From the NCBI GenBank assembly GCA_016285645.1, contig JAEERC010000048.1, positions 1 to 64,000 of the forward strand: a stretch of DNA of 64,000 bases, written 5' to 3'. Positions 1 to 6,970 of the stretch are shown here, in pieces. This stretch comes from Clostridiaceae bacterium (GTDB taxonomy: Bacteria; Bacillota; Clostridia; Oscillospirales; Acutalibacteraceae). A program made the translations under genes and the position numbers. The notes under the pieces are model-generated. The model was not told the DNA's origin. It made no database searches and saw only the letters and a list, made by a program, of their open reading frames with translations. Position 1 is the stretch's first letter, and each line of letters starts with the position of its first letter.

Positions 1-279
1 ACGGACCGAAACAAGAAGAGGATTGTTGAGATCGCCGAACTTTTTGCCGTTCTTCTCTTCCATCTTCTTAACGCCTTCCATGGCCTGAGCCATGATTTCG
101 TCGTTAATCTTTCTGCCGTCTTCGTAATACTGTGTGCAGGCCTCTGTGGTGATTGTGAAACCGAAAGGAACCGGAAGGCCGATTTCGGTCATCTCAGCGA
201 GGTTAGCACCTTTGCCGCCGAGAAGGTTACGCATGGACATGTTGCCTTCGTCAAACATGTAAACCCATTTGTTTGCCAT
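1..279 (-). CDS. ppdK: Pyruvate, phosphate dikinase, N-terminal part (cut by window edge)
   Basis: Only the first 93 codons are inside the window, read leftward off the edge. The protein opens MANKWVYMFDEG and continues through GGKGANLAEMTEIGLPVP and GFTITTEAC, the start of the nucleotide-binding domain of pyruvate phosphate dikinase. The family interconverts pyruvate, ATP and Pi with PEP, AMP and PPi in the cytoplasm; in anaerobic clostridia it often works in glycolysis. The ATG at 277-279 follows a clean GGAGGT Shine-Dalgarno with 6-nt spacing. The histidine swivel domain and PEP-binding domain lie outside the window, so integrity cannot be judged. Identification is confident because the conserved N-terminal block is intact; PEP synthase is less likely because of the VYMFDEG opening. 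Confidence 0.93.
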   Translation of the reverse strand, partial: MANKWVYMFDEGNMSMRNLLGGKGANLAEMTEIGLPVPFGFTITTEACTQYYEDGRKINDEIMAQAMEGVKKMEEKNGKKFGDLNNPLLVSVR

Positions 280-349
280 ATTGTTACCTCCAATAAAAAT
301 AATACAAGTTTTGAATACAGGTTGAGTGGAATAACCCATACTGTTTAGT

Positions 350-378
350 ATTATAACAAAGAGCGCTGATTATTTCCA
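350..378 (-). promoter_or_regulatory. Candidate ppdK promoter
   Basis: Leftward TATAAT at 350-355, about 70 nt upstream of the ppdK start. The -35 at 373-378 (TGGAAA, 17-nt spacing) is poor. The rest of 380-550 is AT-rich with no recognisable gene. Confidence 0.4.
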
Positions 379-553
379 TATATTTATTCCAAAAAAATAT
401 ACTTTTTGATATATTTTTTTTAGTTATATTGTATATATCATAAAACTGTGTGTGTTTACGCCCTGTATGGCTGCTCTGAACGGCAAATATCAAAGTTTCC
501 GACTTTCGCAACTGAAGTTAACAAAAACGGGCGGTTTTGTGAGGTTTGATTTA

Positions 554-582
554 TTTACAACCCGCGTTTGCGGTGGTAAAAT
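554..582 (+). promoter_or_regulatory. Sigma-A-like promoter of the acyltransferase/XRE-AbrB pair
   Basis: TTTACA (554-559), 17-nt spacer, TAAAAT (577-582). The spacer contains the inverted repeat CCGC-gttt-GCGG (562-573), which would lie under RNA polymerase and could be the operator of the downstream regulator. That last point is inference. Confidence 0.6.
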
Positions 583-614
583 AATGTTAAGATTAATTGC
601 AAAGGTGTGATTTT

Positions 615-1691
615 ATGAGAAAATACTACATCGACAATATCCGCTGGATGACAATAGCTCTCGTTGTTGTTTACCACGTGATTTATATGTTCAACGGCGA
701 AGCGCAGGCGGGCGTGATAGGTCCGTTCAAAACGCCGCAGTATCAGGACGCGGTTCAGTATGTTCTGTACCCGTGGATGATGGTGCTGCTGTTTATTGTG
801 GCGGGCATGTGCTCAAGGTTTTATCTTGAAAGGCACACAGTAAAGGAATTCGTTAAATCGAGAACCTTAAAACTGCTTGTGCCGTCAACAATAGGTCTGT
901 TTGTTTTTCAGTGGATTCAGGGCTATTTCAATATGCGGCTGAGCGGCGCTTTTGATAAAGCCGAAATCCCGAAAGCGGCTCTCTACCCCGTTATGGCGAT
1001 ATCCGGCGTCGGGGTGCTCTGGTTTATACAGATGCTTTGGCTGTTTTCAATGCTTCTGGCGCTGATAAGGAAAATCGAAAAAGGCAGATTATACTCTCTG
1101 TGCGGCAAAGCGAACATACTTGTTGTACTCGCCCTCGCAATACCCGTTTACGCTTCGAGTTTCATGCTCAACACGCCGGTTATTGTATGCTACCGTTTCG
1201 GTCTTTACGGGCTTACGTTTTTCCTCGGCTACTTCGTTTTCTCTCACGATGAGGTTATTGAGAAAATAAGCAGGTTTTCCATTCCTCTCGCCGCCGGTGC
1301 CGCGGTTCTCTGCGCCGTTTACATTTACCTCCATTTCGGCGACAACTACGCGGAAAATCCCGTTTTCAACTGCGTGCCCGCCATCGCCTACTGCTGGTGC
1401 GCGTGCCTCGCGATTTTAGGCCTCACTTACAGATATTTCAACAAACAGACTCCCCTTTCGCGGTTTATGACAAAGCGCAGTTTCGGGCTGTATGTTTTCC
1501 ACTATCTGCCTCTGTCGGCGAGCGCGTATCTGATTACAAAATATCTCTCCCTCCCCGTGCCGGCGATTTATCTTATTGTTCTTGCGTGCGGCTTCGCGGG
1601 CGGGTTACTGCTCAATGAAATCATTTCAAGAATACCGTTTGTAAGATGGGCTGTGCTCGGAATAAGAAAGGAGAAAAAGGATGTTCGGTGA
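615..1691 (+). CDS. Membrane acyltransferase, family 3 (OPGC/OafA-like)
   Basis: A 358-residue, almost entirely hydrophobic protein with about ten predicted membrane spans. The opening MRKYYIDNIRWMTIALVVVYH, with an early Arg and a His at the end of the first span, is the signature of acyltransferase family 3, integral-membrane enzymes that transfer acetyl, succinyl or other acyl groups to extracytoplasmic glycans or lipids. The substrate cannot be told from sequence. The ATG at 615 is preferred over an in-frame TTG at 597 because AAAGGTG (601-607) is spaced correctly only for 615. Its last 11 bases overlap the start of the XRE-AbrB regulator, so the two are co-transcribed and probably translationally coupled. 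Confidence 0.8.
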   Translation: MRKYYIDNIRWMTIALVVVYHVIYMFNGEAQAGVIGPFKTPQYQDAVQYVLYPWMMVLLFIVAGMCSRFYLERHTVKEFVKSRTLKLLVPSTIGLFVFQWIQGYFNMRLSGAFDKAEIPKAALYPVMAISGVGVLWFIQMLWLFSMLLALIRKIEKGRLYSLCGKANILVVLALAIPVYASSFMLNTPVIVCYRFGLYGLTFFLGYFVFSHDEVIEKISRFSIPLAAGAAVLCAVYIYLHFGDNYAENPVFNCVPAIAYCWCACLAILGLTYRYFNKQTPLSRFMTKRSFGLYVFHYLPLSASAYLITKYLSLPVPAIYLIVLACGFAGGLLLNEIISRIPFVRWAVLGIRKEKKDVR

Positions 1692-2109
1692 AAATCTTTT
1701 AAACCTGCGCAAAATCAATAATATGACTCAGGAGGAACTTGCCGAAAAACTTGATGTTTCAAGGCAGGCGGTGGCAAAATGGGAGAGCGGAGAGACCGTT
1801 CCCGACCTTGAAAAATGCAAAATAATCGCCGAAATATTCGGCGTTTCCCTCGACGATCTCGCGAATTACAGTTCCGACGACAACCTCGGGCTGGGTGTGC
1901 CGCCGAGAGGCAGGCATCTGTTCGGCGTTGTAACCGTGGGCGAAAAGGGGCAGATTGTCATCCCCTCCCGCGCAAGAAAAATCTTCGGCATATCCCAGGG
2001 CGACCGCCTTGTTGTGCTCGGCGACGAAAACCAGGGCATGGCGCTTATAAAGAGCGAAAGTTTTCTGAAAATGGCGGACCTGATAAGAAAGAGCGAAAAA
2101 GGAAAATAG
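1681..2109 (+). CDS. XRE-family regulator fused to an AbrB/SpoVT-type domain
   Basis: 142 residues. Residues 5-60 form a Cro/CI helix-turn-helix (LNLRKINNMTQEELAEKL, then SRQAVAKWESGETVPDL). Residues about 80-125 match a swapped-hairpin AbrB/SpoVT domain (FGVVTVGEKGQIVIPSRARK, then GISQGDRLVVLGD). Two DNA-binding folds in one short chain suggest a dimeric regulator reading a bipartite site. It overlaps the acyltransferase by 11 bp, and AGGAGAAAAAGG precedes its ATG. An obvious candidate target is its own promoter, where an inverted repeat sits in the spacer; this is inferred. A strong terminator follows immediately, so the operon has two genes. Target and signal are unknown. Confidence 0.82.
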   Translation: MFGENLLNLRKINNMTQEELAEKLDVSRQAVAKWESGETVPDLEKCKIIAEIFGVSLDDLANYSSDDNLGLGVPPRGRHLFGVVTVGEKGQIVIPSRARKIFGISQGDRLVVLGDENQGMALIKSESFLKMADLIRKSEKGK

Positions 2110-2112
2110 CAG

Positions 2113-2150
2113 AAAAAAGCGGATGCCTCGGCATCCGCTTTTTGTTTTAT
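2113..2150. terminator. Bidirectional intrinsic terminator
   Basis: Stem AGCGGATGCC / GGCATCCGCT with a 3-nt loop, an A-run on the left and a T-run on the right. It serves the rightward regulator operon and the leftward lipoprotein operon. Confidence 0.9.
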
Positions 2151-2152
2151 AA

Positions 2153-2638
2153 TCATTTCGTATAATCGTAGAATTCTATTGTTTTAACCGTGAGTTTTCT
2201 CGAAATTTTGAACCTGCAGTCGAAGGTGTCGCCCTGTTTGAGACCGGCGTCCTTAACGGGAACCAGAATGAAATTGTCGGATATGACCGTGCCGTCCTTG
2301 TCATACGCCTTGTAGCCGATTTTGAATTCCTTGTCGCTCTTTGTGAGACCCTTGAGATTGACCTTTACCTGGAACTCGAGGTCTCCCATTCCGTAATCTT
2401 CGGGAATGACATCCTCAATCTCAGCGTAGGACTTGCCGTAAACATAGTAGCTTGCGAGAATGAAATCGACATTGTCAATGGAAATGGGTCTTACCTTATC
2501 CCCGGGCTCGTACTGCCTCTGGATATTGTAATTGACAAGTTCCGTTGTGGCTTCCTCGGAGGGAAGTTTCGCTCCGCAGGAGCAGAAAAGAACGCAGACC
2601 GAAGCGACCGCGAGAATGACTGCAAGAATTTTTTTCAT
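2153..2638 (-). CDS. Small putative lipoprotein, function unknown
   Basis: 161 residues. It begins MKKILAVILAVASVCVLFCSCGAK: basic n-region, hydrophobic stretch and a Cys pair that could serve as lipobox (the spacing is not textbook). The mature part is hydrophilic, rich in Asp and Lys, and predicted mostly beta, ending IEFYDYTK. The start at 2638 is chosen over a TTG at 2659 because AAAGGAAG lies just upstream of 2638. It is the last gene of a leftward operon after trmL and stops 3 nt before the shared terminator. No family was recognised. An extracytoplasmic lipid-anchored role is inferred from the N-terminus only. Confidence 0.7.
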   Translation of the reverse strand: MKKILAVILAVASVCVLFCSCGAKLPSEEATTELVNYNIQRQYEPGDKVRPISIDNVDFILASYYVYGKSYAEIEDVIPEDYGMGDLEFQVKVNLKGLTKSDKEFKIGYKAYDKDGTVISDNFILVPVKDAGLKQGDTFDCRFKISRKLTVKTIEFYDYTK

Positions 2639-2703
2639 CTGAAATAATCTTCCTTTCAATAGGATATACGCTATTTTAACACAGTTTTTTCAACAATTCA
2701 ATA

Positions 2704-3216
2704 TTACGGGCTGTCCCAGTCGAATTTTGTGAGTTTGCCCTCGGTGAGAAGTTCGGGAAAGCCCCACTGCCTGAGCACCTCGTAAACGCCTATGGCGACC
2801 GAGTTTGAGAGATTCAGAGAGCGGGCGTCCTCGCGGTTTATCATCGGAATACGCACGCAGGAATCGGGGTTTTCAAAAAGGAGCTGTTCGGGCAAGCCCG
2901 CCGTCTCCTTGCCGAAAACGAGATAGGCGTTGTCGGGGTATGAAACATCGCTGTAGATGTGCCGCGCCTTCGTGCTGAAATAGAAGAAGGAGCCGCCGCT
3001 GTTTTTCTCAAAAAAATCGGAAATGTCGCTGTAATAGGTTATGTCGAGCAGATGCCAGTAATCGAGCCCTGCCCTTTTCAGTTTGGCGTCGTCCACCCTG
3101 AAGCCCATCGGCTCAACAAGGTGAAGTCTCGCGCCGGTGAGGGCGCAGGTGCGGGCGATGTTCCCCGTGTTCTGCGGTATCTGCGGCTCTATGAGAACAA
3201 TGTTTAATACGGGCAT
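2704..3216 (-). CDS. trmL: tRNA (cytidine/uridine-34-2'-O)-methyltransferase TrmL
   Basis: 170 residues, the usual length for the single-domain YibK/TrmL SPOUT methyltransferase. Seen: N-terminal LNIVLIEPQIPQNTGNIART, the knot motif LVFGKETAGLP, and RSLNLSNSVAIGVYEVLRQ at the C-terminus forming the trefoil knot that binds S-adenosylmethionine. The family methylates the ribose of wobble nucleotide 34 in certain leucine tRNAs. The ATG has a GAGGTGAG Shine-Dalgarno that overlaps the end of pth, so the two are one transcript. The neighbouring translation gene (pth) fits a housekeeping role. Confidence 0.93.
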   Translation of the reverse strand: MPVLNIVLIEPQIPQNTGNIARTCALTGARLHLVEPMGFRVDDAKLKRAGLDYWHLLDITYYSDISDFFEKNSGGSFFYFSTKARHIYSDVSYPDNAYLVFGKETAGLPEQLLFENPDSCVRIPMINREDARSLNLSNSVAIGVYEVLRQWGFPELLTEGKLTKFDWDSP

Positions 3217-3224
3217 AACTCACC

Positions 3225-3833
3225 TCAGGAATTGAACTTGTTCATGGCGGAGTCAACATCGCCGTCAACCATAAGTTCAAGCGCCTCAATCCCCTCTTCG
3301 CAGGCGGGCTTGAGCAGTTTGAGATCATCCTGTGAGAACTTCGAAAGCACCCAGTCGGCGAGATCCCATTCGGGATTGGGCTTCGCGCCTATGCCGATTT
3401 TTATGCGCGGGAAGGTGTCCGCTTTGAGATGATAGATAATGCTTTTTATCCCGTTGTGACCGCCGTCGGTGCCCTTGCGCCTTATGCGAAGCGCCCCGCA
3501 GTCAAGCGATACATCGTCGAAAACAACAATGATTCTTTCGGGCGGAATCTTGTAAAAAGCCGACGCCTCGCGCACGGACTGACCGCTGTTGTTCATGTAG
3601 GTCTGCGGCAGAACGATGAGGCAGCGGTGGCCGTTTATGTCAGCGCTCCCCGTAACGGCTTTGAACTGGATTCTGTTTATTTTGACATTATATTTTTCCG
3701 CGAGCAGAGAGGCGAAAATAAAGCCCGTGTTGTGGCGGGTCAGCTCGTATTCCCTGCCGGGGTTGCCGAGACATACCACAAGATATTCCGGCGGACCGCC
3801 CGGGTTTAACGAGCGGCGTTTGAAGAGTGTCAT
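3225..3833 (-). CDS. pth: Peptidyl-tRNA hydrolase
   Basis: 202 residues. It carries YLVVCLGNPGREYELTRHNTGF with the conserved Asn (about residue 24) and catalytic His (residue 34), then PQTYMNNSGQSV and VFDDVSLDCGALRIR with the catalytic Asp. The enzyme cleaves peptidyl-tRNAs released from stalled ribosomes and recycles tRNA. The N-terminus is about 15 residues longer than many homologues (MTLFKRRSLNPGGPPE), but the ATG at 3833 has a good GGAGATG Shine-Dalgarno. It sits between a small membrane protein and trmL in a leftward operon with short gaps. Confidence 0.95.
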   Translation of the reverse strand: MTLFKRRSLNPGGPPEYLVVCLGNPGREYELTRHNTGFIFASLLAEKYNVKINRIQFKAVTGSADINGHRCLIVLPQTYMNNSGQSVREASAFYKIPPERIIVVFDDVSLDCGALRIRRKGTDGGHNGIKSIIYHLKADTFPRIKIGIGAKPNPEWDLADWVLSKFSQDDLKLLKPACEEGIEALELMVDGDVDSAMNKFNS

Positions 3834-3847
3834 ATTTTCATCTCCGG

Positions 3848-4423
3848 TTATTTTTTATCAACGCTCCGGTAGTAGTTTTCGCAATCCTCATAGCTCGCGT
3901 CCGCGCCGTAAATGACGGAAAAATCGAGCGAATTGAGCATTTTTCTCGCCTCGTCAATGCTGACCTCGTTGTTGTTTATCAGCACGGTGACGGGATAGTT
4001 GTAATAACCGTTGCGCTCAATTATTTTTGTTTCGCTTTTCATGCCGGTATAGATGTAAACGCCGTCCTTGCCGTTGTTGGTGCAGTCGGTGCCGTAAACA
4101 TAAATCGGAATTGTATCCTGATTCTCAATGTGAATGAACACCTGGCAGCCGAGCCACTCCTCGGGATGCTCGACAAGGTTTTTTGCCTTGGAAGCGCTCA
4201 TATTGAAACGCTTCTGGAGATAATCGGCGCCGAAATTCGGGCTTGTGGCGTAAACGGACACCTCTTTGTCGTTATCCTGAAAACTGTCTATTGTGCAGAG
4301 AGGCGGATAAATCTCGGGCGGTTTTGTTTCGGTTTTTGTTTTTCTGCCGTAGAGGAATCCGCCGATTCCGCCGCCGGCAAGGCATATAGCCGCGAGGAGA
4401 ATTACAAGAATTTTTTTCTTCAT
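3848..4423 (-). CDS. Membrane-anchored protein of unknown function
   Basis: 191 residues. One N-terminal hydrophobic helix (about residues 4-26, ending GGGIGGFLYGRK) is followed by a soluble, presumably extracytoplasmic domain with mixed charge. Visible blocks are YPPLCTIDSFQDNDKE, ASKAKNLVEHPEEWLGCQVF and GADASYEDCENYYRS. The start at 4423 is preferred to a GTG at 4432 because the GGGGAAGTG Shine-Dalgarno would leave no spacing for the latter. It is the first gene of the leftward operon with pth, trmL and the lipoprotein. A weak promoter (TTGCAA, 17 nt, TGTAAT) lies upstream. No family was recognised; the operon also ends in a lipoprotein, so both may act at the cell surface. Confidence 0.65.
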   Translation of the reverse strand: MKKKILVILLAAICLAGGGIGGFLYGRKTKTETKPPEIYPPLCTIDSFQDNDKEVSVYATSPNFGADYLQKRFNMSASKAKNLVEHPEEWLGCQVFIHIENQDTIPIYVYGTDCTNNGKDGVYIYTGMKSETKIIERNGYYNYPVTVLINNNEVSIDEARKMLNSLDFSVIYGADASYEDCENYYRSVDKK

Positions 4424-4623
4424 CAGGTTCACTTCCCCGTTAAAAATTACATTCTATATTATTACAGATTGCAACCGAAAAAACAAGTGAATTGAAGAAA
4501 GTTTACAGTTTTATAACAGTTGAAAAACAGTTGAAAGTCAGGAAAAGTCAAAAATTTGAGAAAAACGGAGAAAAAGCGAGAAAAAACAAGATTTTGGAAG
4601 GAAACAACGATTTGAATTAAAGT

Positions 4624-4640
4624 TTTGACCTTTTTTGACC
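4624..4640 (-). promoter_or_regulatory. CtsR box, distal (inverted orientation)
   Basis: TTTGACC-TTT-TTTGACC. Read on the other strand this is the CtsR heptad pair GGTCAAA-NNN-GGTCAAA with the required 3-nt gap. A further TTTGAC half-site follows directly at 4641. Confidence 0.85.
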
Positions 4641-4641
4641 T

Positions 4642-4670
4642 TTGACGCGCGACAGGAAAAAGACTATAAT
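4642..4670 (+). promoter_or_regulatory. Sigma-A promoter of the ctsR operon
   Basis: TTGACG (4642-4647), 17-nt spacer, perfect TATAAT (4665-4670). It is framed by the two CtsR boxes, so CtsR binding should block it. Confidence 0.92.
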
Positions 4671-4679
4671 CGGCACAAA

Positions 4680-4696
4680 GGTCAAAGAAAGTCAAA
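4680..4696 (+). promoter_or_regulatory. CtsR box, proximal
   Basis: GGTCAAA-GAA-AGTCAAA, an exact match to the published CtsR consensus (A/G)GTCAAANAN(A/G)GTCAAA. It lies just downstream of the expected transcription start. Confidence 0.93.
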
Positions 4697-4718
4697 GGCA
4701 AGAAAAGAGGCGATGCTT

Positions 4719-5177
4719 ATGAGTCTCAGCAGTGAAATAGCGAATATGCTTATGAGTATGCTCGACGACGGCGGCTCGGCTGAAATTCAGCGCAACGAGC
4801 TCGCGCAGACTCTCGGCTGTGTGCCGAGCCAGATAAACTATGTAATTTCCTCGCGGTTCACCCCCGAGAACGGCTACATAGTCGAAAGCAGGCGCGGAGG
4901 CGGCGGCTACATCAAAATAACCCGTGTGAGTCTGAGCGCCCCGGATATGATTATGCACGCCGTAAACTCAATCGGCTCCTCGCTCGATTACCTGAGCGCG
5001 AGGGCTTTCACGGCTAACCTCACGGCGCAGGGCTGCATCAAAAAAGATGTGGCGCAGGTTATGCTTTCGGCTCTCGGCGACAACTCTTTGCGTGCGGTCG
5101 AACCCGAAAAGCGCGACACGGTGCGCGCGGCAATGCTCAAGCAGATGCTTCTGACCTCAACAGGCAAAACAAACTGA
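4719..5177 (+). CDS. ctsR: CtsR, repressor of class III heat-shock genes
   Basis: 152 residues. The N-terminal half is a winged helix with RNELAQTLGCVPSQINYVIS and the glycine-rich wing ESRRGGGGYIKITRV, whose tip enters the minor groove in known CtsR structures. CtsR represses clp/mcs genes and is inactivated by heat and by McsB. The second ATG (4719) is chosen because the Shine-Dalgarno AAAGAGG at 4703-4710 is 8 nt from it but only 2 nt from the ATG at 4713. Two CtsR boxes at its own promoter indicate autoregulation. It is followed by mcsA (21-nt gap) and mcsB, but clpC is not downstream as it is in Bacillus. Confidence 0.93.
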   Translation: MSLSSEIANMLMSMLDDGGSAEIQRNELAQTLGCVPSQINYVISSRFTPENGYIVESRRGGGGYIKITRVSLSAPDMIMHAVNSIGSSLDYLSARAFTANLTAQGCIKKDVAQVMLSALGDNSLRAVEPEKRDTVRAAMLKQMLLTSTGKTN

Positions 5178-5198
5178 CTTATGAAAGGATGATAGATT

Positions 5199-5753
5199 AT
5201 GTTATGCCAGAACTGTGAAAAAAACGAAGCCACAACCCACATCAAGCAGATAATAAACGGCGAAATGAGCGAGACCTATCTCTGCTCGGAATGCGCGAAA
5301 CTGCTCGGCGCGAACGATATGTTCTCCGATTTCAACCTGAATTTTTCCGATTTCTTCGGCAATTTCTTCAGCGATATGATCCCCGCCCACAACCTGCTCA
5401 ACACCGTGCGCTGCGACAAATGCGGCTGCACCTTTGACGACATAGTGAAGAGCGGCAAGGTCGGCTGCGCGGAATGCTACAGAACATTTTACGACAAGCT
5501 CCTCCCCTCTCTTCAGAGGATTCACGGCAAACTTCAGCACGCCGGCAAAATAAGCGCCTCGGCGGAGACCGAAGAGGAGAAAAAGCCGCAGGAATCCCCC
5601 GCAAAGGAACCTGAAAAGCCCGCGGAAAGCAACGAGGAAAAAATCAACGCCCTGAAGGCGGAGATGGACGAAGCCGTAAAGCAGCAGGATTTTGAAAAGG
5701 CGGCTGAACTGCGCGATGAGATAAAAGTTCTCGAAGGAGGCGACAATCAATGA
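5199..5753 (+). CDS. mcsA: McsA, activator of the protein-arginine kinase McsB
   Basis: 184 residues. Four CxxC pairs (C3/C6, C29/C32, C72/C75, C90/C93) form the zinc sites typical of McsA. A Lys/Glu/Pro-rich linker (about 120-147) leads to a C-terminal UVR helical motif (INALKAEMDEAVKQQDFEKAAELR) that docks partner proteins. McsA stimulates McsB and helps deliver arginine-phosphorylated substrates to ClpCP; it also responds to metal and redox stress. The stop codon overlaps the mcsB start (ATGA), so the two are translationally coupled. Length and domain order are normal. Confidence 0.93.
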   Translation: MLCQNCEKNEATTHIKQIINGEMSETYLCSECAKLLGANDMFSDFNLNFSDFFGNFFSDMIPAHNLLNTVRCDKCGCTFDDIVKSGKVGCAECYRTFYDKLLPSLQRIHGKLQHAGKISASAETEEEKKPQESPAKEPEKPAESNEEKINALKAEMDEAVKQQDFEKAAELRDEIKVLEGGDNQ

Positions 5754-6763
5754 AATGGTATGACGAAAAAGGCGAACAGGCGGATGTGGTGCTCAGCACA
5801 CGCATCAGGCTGTCGAGGAATTTAAGGGATTACCCCTTCCCCTGCCGTCTTAAGGCGGAGCAGAAAAAGGAGATAAGCGAAAAGGTGCGCGAGGCGCTCG
5901 CGGACGGCAAAAACGGCGAGTTCGGCTTTATCGATATGGGCGCGCTCACCAAAACCCAGGCGATATCCCTCGCCGAAAGGCACCTCATAAGCCCCGAATT
6001 CACAACCTGCCCCGAGGGCAGCGCGCTTATGATTACAAAGGATGAGTCGGTAAGTCTTATGCTCTGCGAGGAGGATCACATCAGACTTCAGGTTATAAAG
6101 CCCGGCTTCGCGCTTGAGGAGGCGTACAACGATGCGAGCAGAATCGACACGGCGCTCGACAGCAAACTGCACTTCTCGTTTGACGAAAAGCTCGGCTACC
6201 TCACACAGTACCCGACAAATCTCGGCACGGCTATGAAGGCGTCCGTAATGCTCCACCTGCCCGCGCTTACAAAGAGCGGAAAAATTTCGCGTTTCGCCTC
6301 CACGGTTTCAAAGCTCGGTCTTGTGCTTCGCGGCACATACGGCGGCAGTTACAAGCCGCTCGGCGATATCTATATGCTGAGCAATCAGATTACCCTCGGA
6401 ATAAGCGAGGAGGCGGCGATTACCAACTTAAAGTCAATCGCGGGTCACATCATTGAGCAGGAGGTTGAGGCGGCGAAGGAGCTTGCCGAAACCATAGGCG
6501 AGCAGGACAGAATCTACCGCGCCTTCGGTCTTCTCAAATACGCGCGGCTACTCACGAGCAAAAACTTTATGGAGCTTATATCCATAGTAAGAATGGGCGC
6601 GGCGACGGGTGTGCTCGACATACCGATTGAAAAAATCAACGGGCTTATAATCAATATGCAGCCCGCCACAATAAGCGCGGCAAACGCCGATGCCGACGAT
6701 GTGACCGTAAGGGATAAAATAAGGGCGGAAGCAGTCAGAGAGGCATTTGCCGACATAAGATAA
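5750..6763 (+). CDS. mcsB: McsB, protein-arginine kinase
   Basis: 337 residues with the phosphagen-kinase fold: STRIRLSRNLRDYPFPCRL near the N-terminus, TCPEGSALMITKDESVSLMLCEEDH in the middle (written here only to mark the conserved region at about residues 84-108), and RGTYGGSYKPLGDIYMLSNQ later. McsB phosphorylates arginines on misfolded proteins and on CtsR, marking them for ClpCP and releasing CtsR repression. It is somewhat shorter at the C-terminus than the roughly 350-360-residue Bacillus proteins. It overlaps mcsA by 4 bp and is followed by a terminator, so the operon ends without clpC. Confidence 0.94.
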   Translation: MKWYDEKGEQADVVLSTRIRLSRNLRDYPFPCRLKAEQKKEISEKVREALADGKNGEFGFIDMGALTKTQAISLAERHLISPEFTTCPEGSALMITKDESVSLMLCEEDHIRLQVIKPGFALEEAYNDASRIDTALDSKLHFSFDEKLGYLTQYPTNLGTAMKASVMLHLPALTKSGKISRFASTVSKLGLVLRGTYGGSYKPLGDIYMLSNQITLGISEEAAITNLKSIAGHIIEQEVEAAKELAETIGEQDRIYRAFGLLKYARLLTSKNFMELISIVRMGAATGVLDIPIEKINGLIINMQPATISAANADADDVTVRDKIRAEAVREAFADIR

Positions 6764-6776
6764 CAGCGTTTTACAC

Positions 6777-6813
6777 AGCACCGGGGACGGTAAAGTCCGC
6801 GGTGCTTTTTTGT
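6777..6813 (+). terminator. Terminator of ctsR-mcsA-mcsB
   Basis: AGCACCG at the left pairs with CGGTGCT, with an inner GGAC/GTCC pairing, then a T6 run. It ends the operon right after mcsB. Confidence 0.85.
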
Positions 6814-6897
6814 TGTGAAAACGGCAATTGATATGTATTATACCTTTTCAATAAAAATTCAAATTATATTTATATTAAATTTTTATATATTTTTCAG

Positions 6898-6926
6898 TTT
6901 ACAAAAGCGCTGTTTGGTGTTAATAT
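6898..6926 (+). promoter_or_regulatory. Promoter of pyruvate:ferredoxin oxidoreductase
   Basis: TTTACA (6898-6903), 17-nt spacer, TAATAT (6921-6926), inside a very AT-rich 150-bp stretch. AGGAGG at 6958-6963 sits 7 nt before the start codon. Confidence 0.8.
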
Positions 6927-6970
6927 AACTTTTGGTGCAAAAATTATAAATCTTCACAGGAGGAATACCA

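Noticed and set aside
3827-4495. 222-codon plus-strand open frame opposite the 191-residue membrane protein
   Set aside because: No Shine-Dalgarno; the minus frame has a credible membrane-anchor start and fits the operon with pth and trmL.
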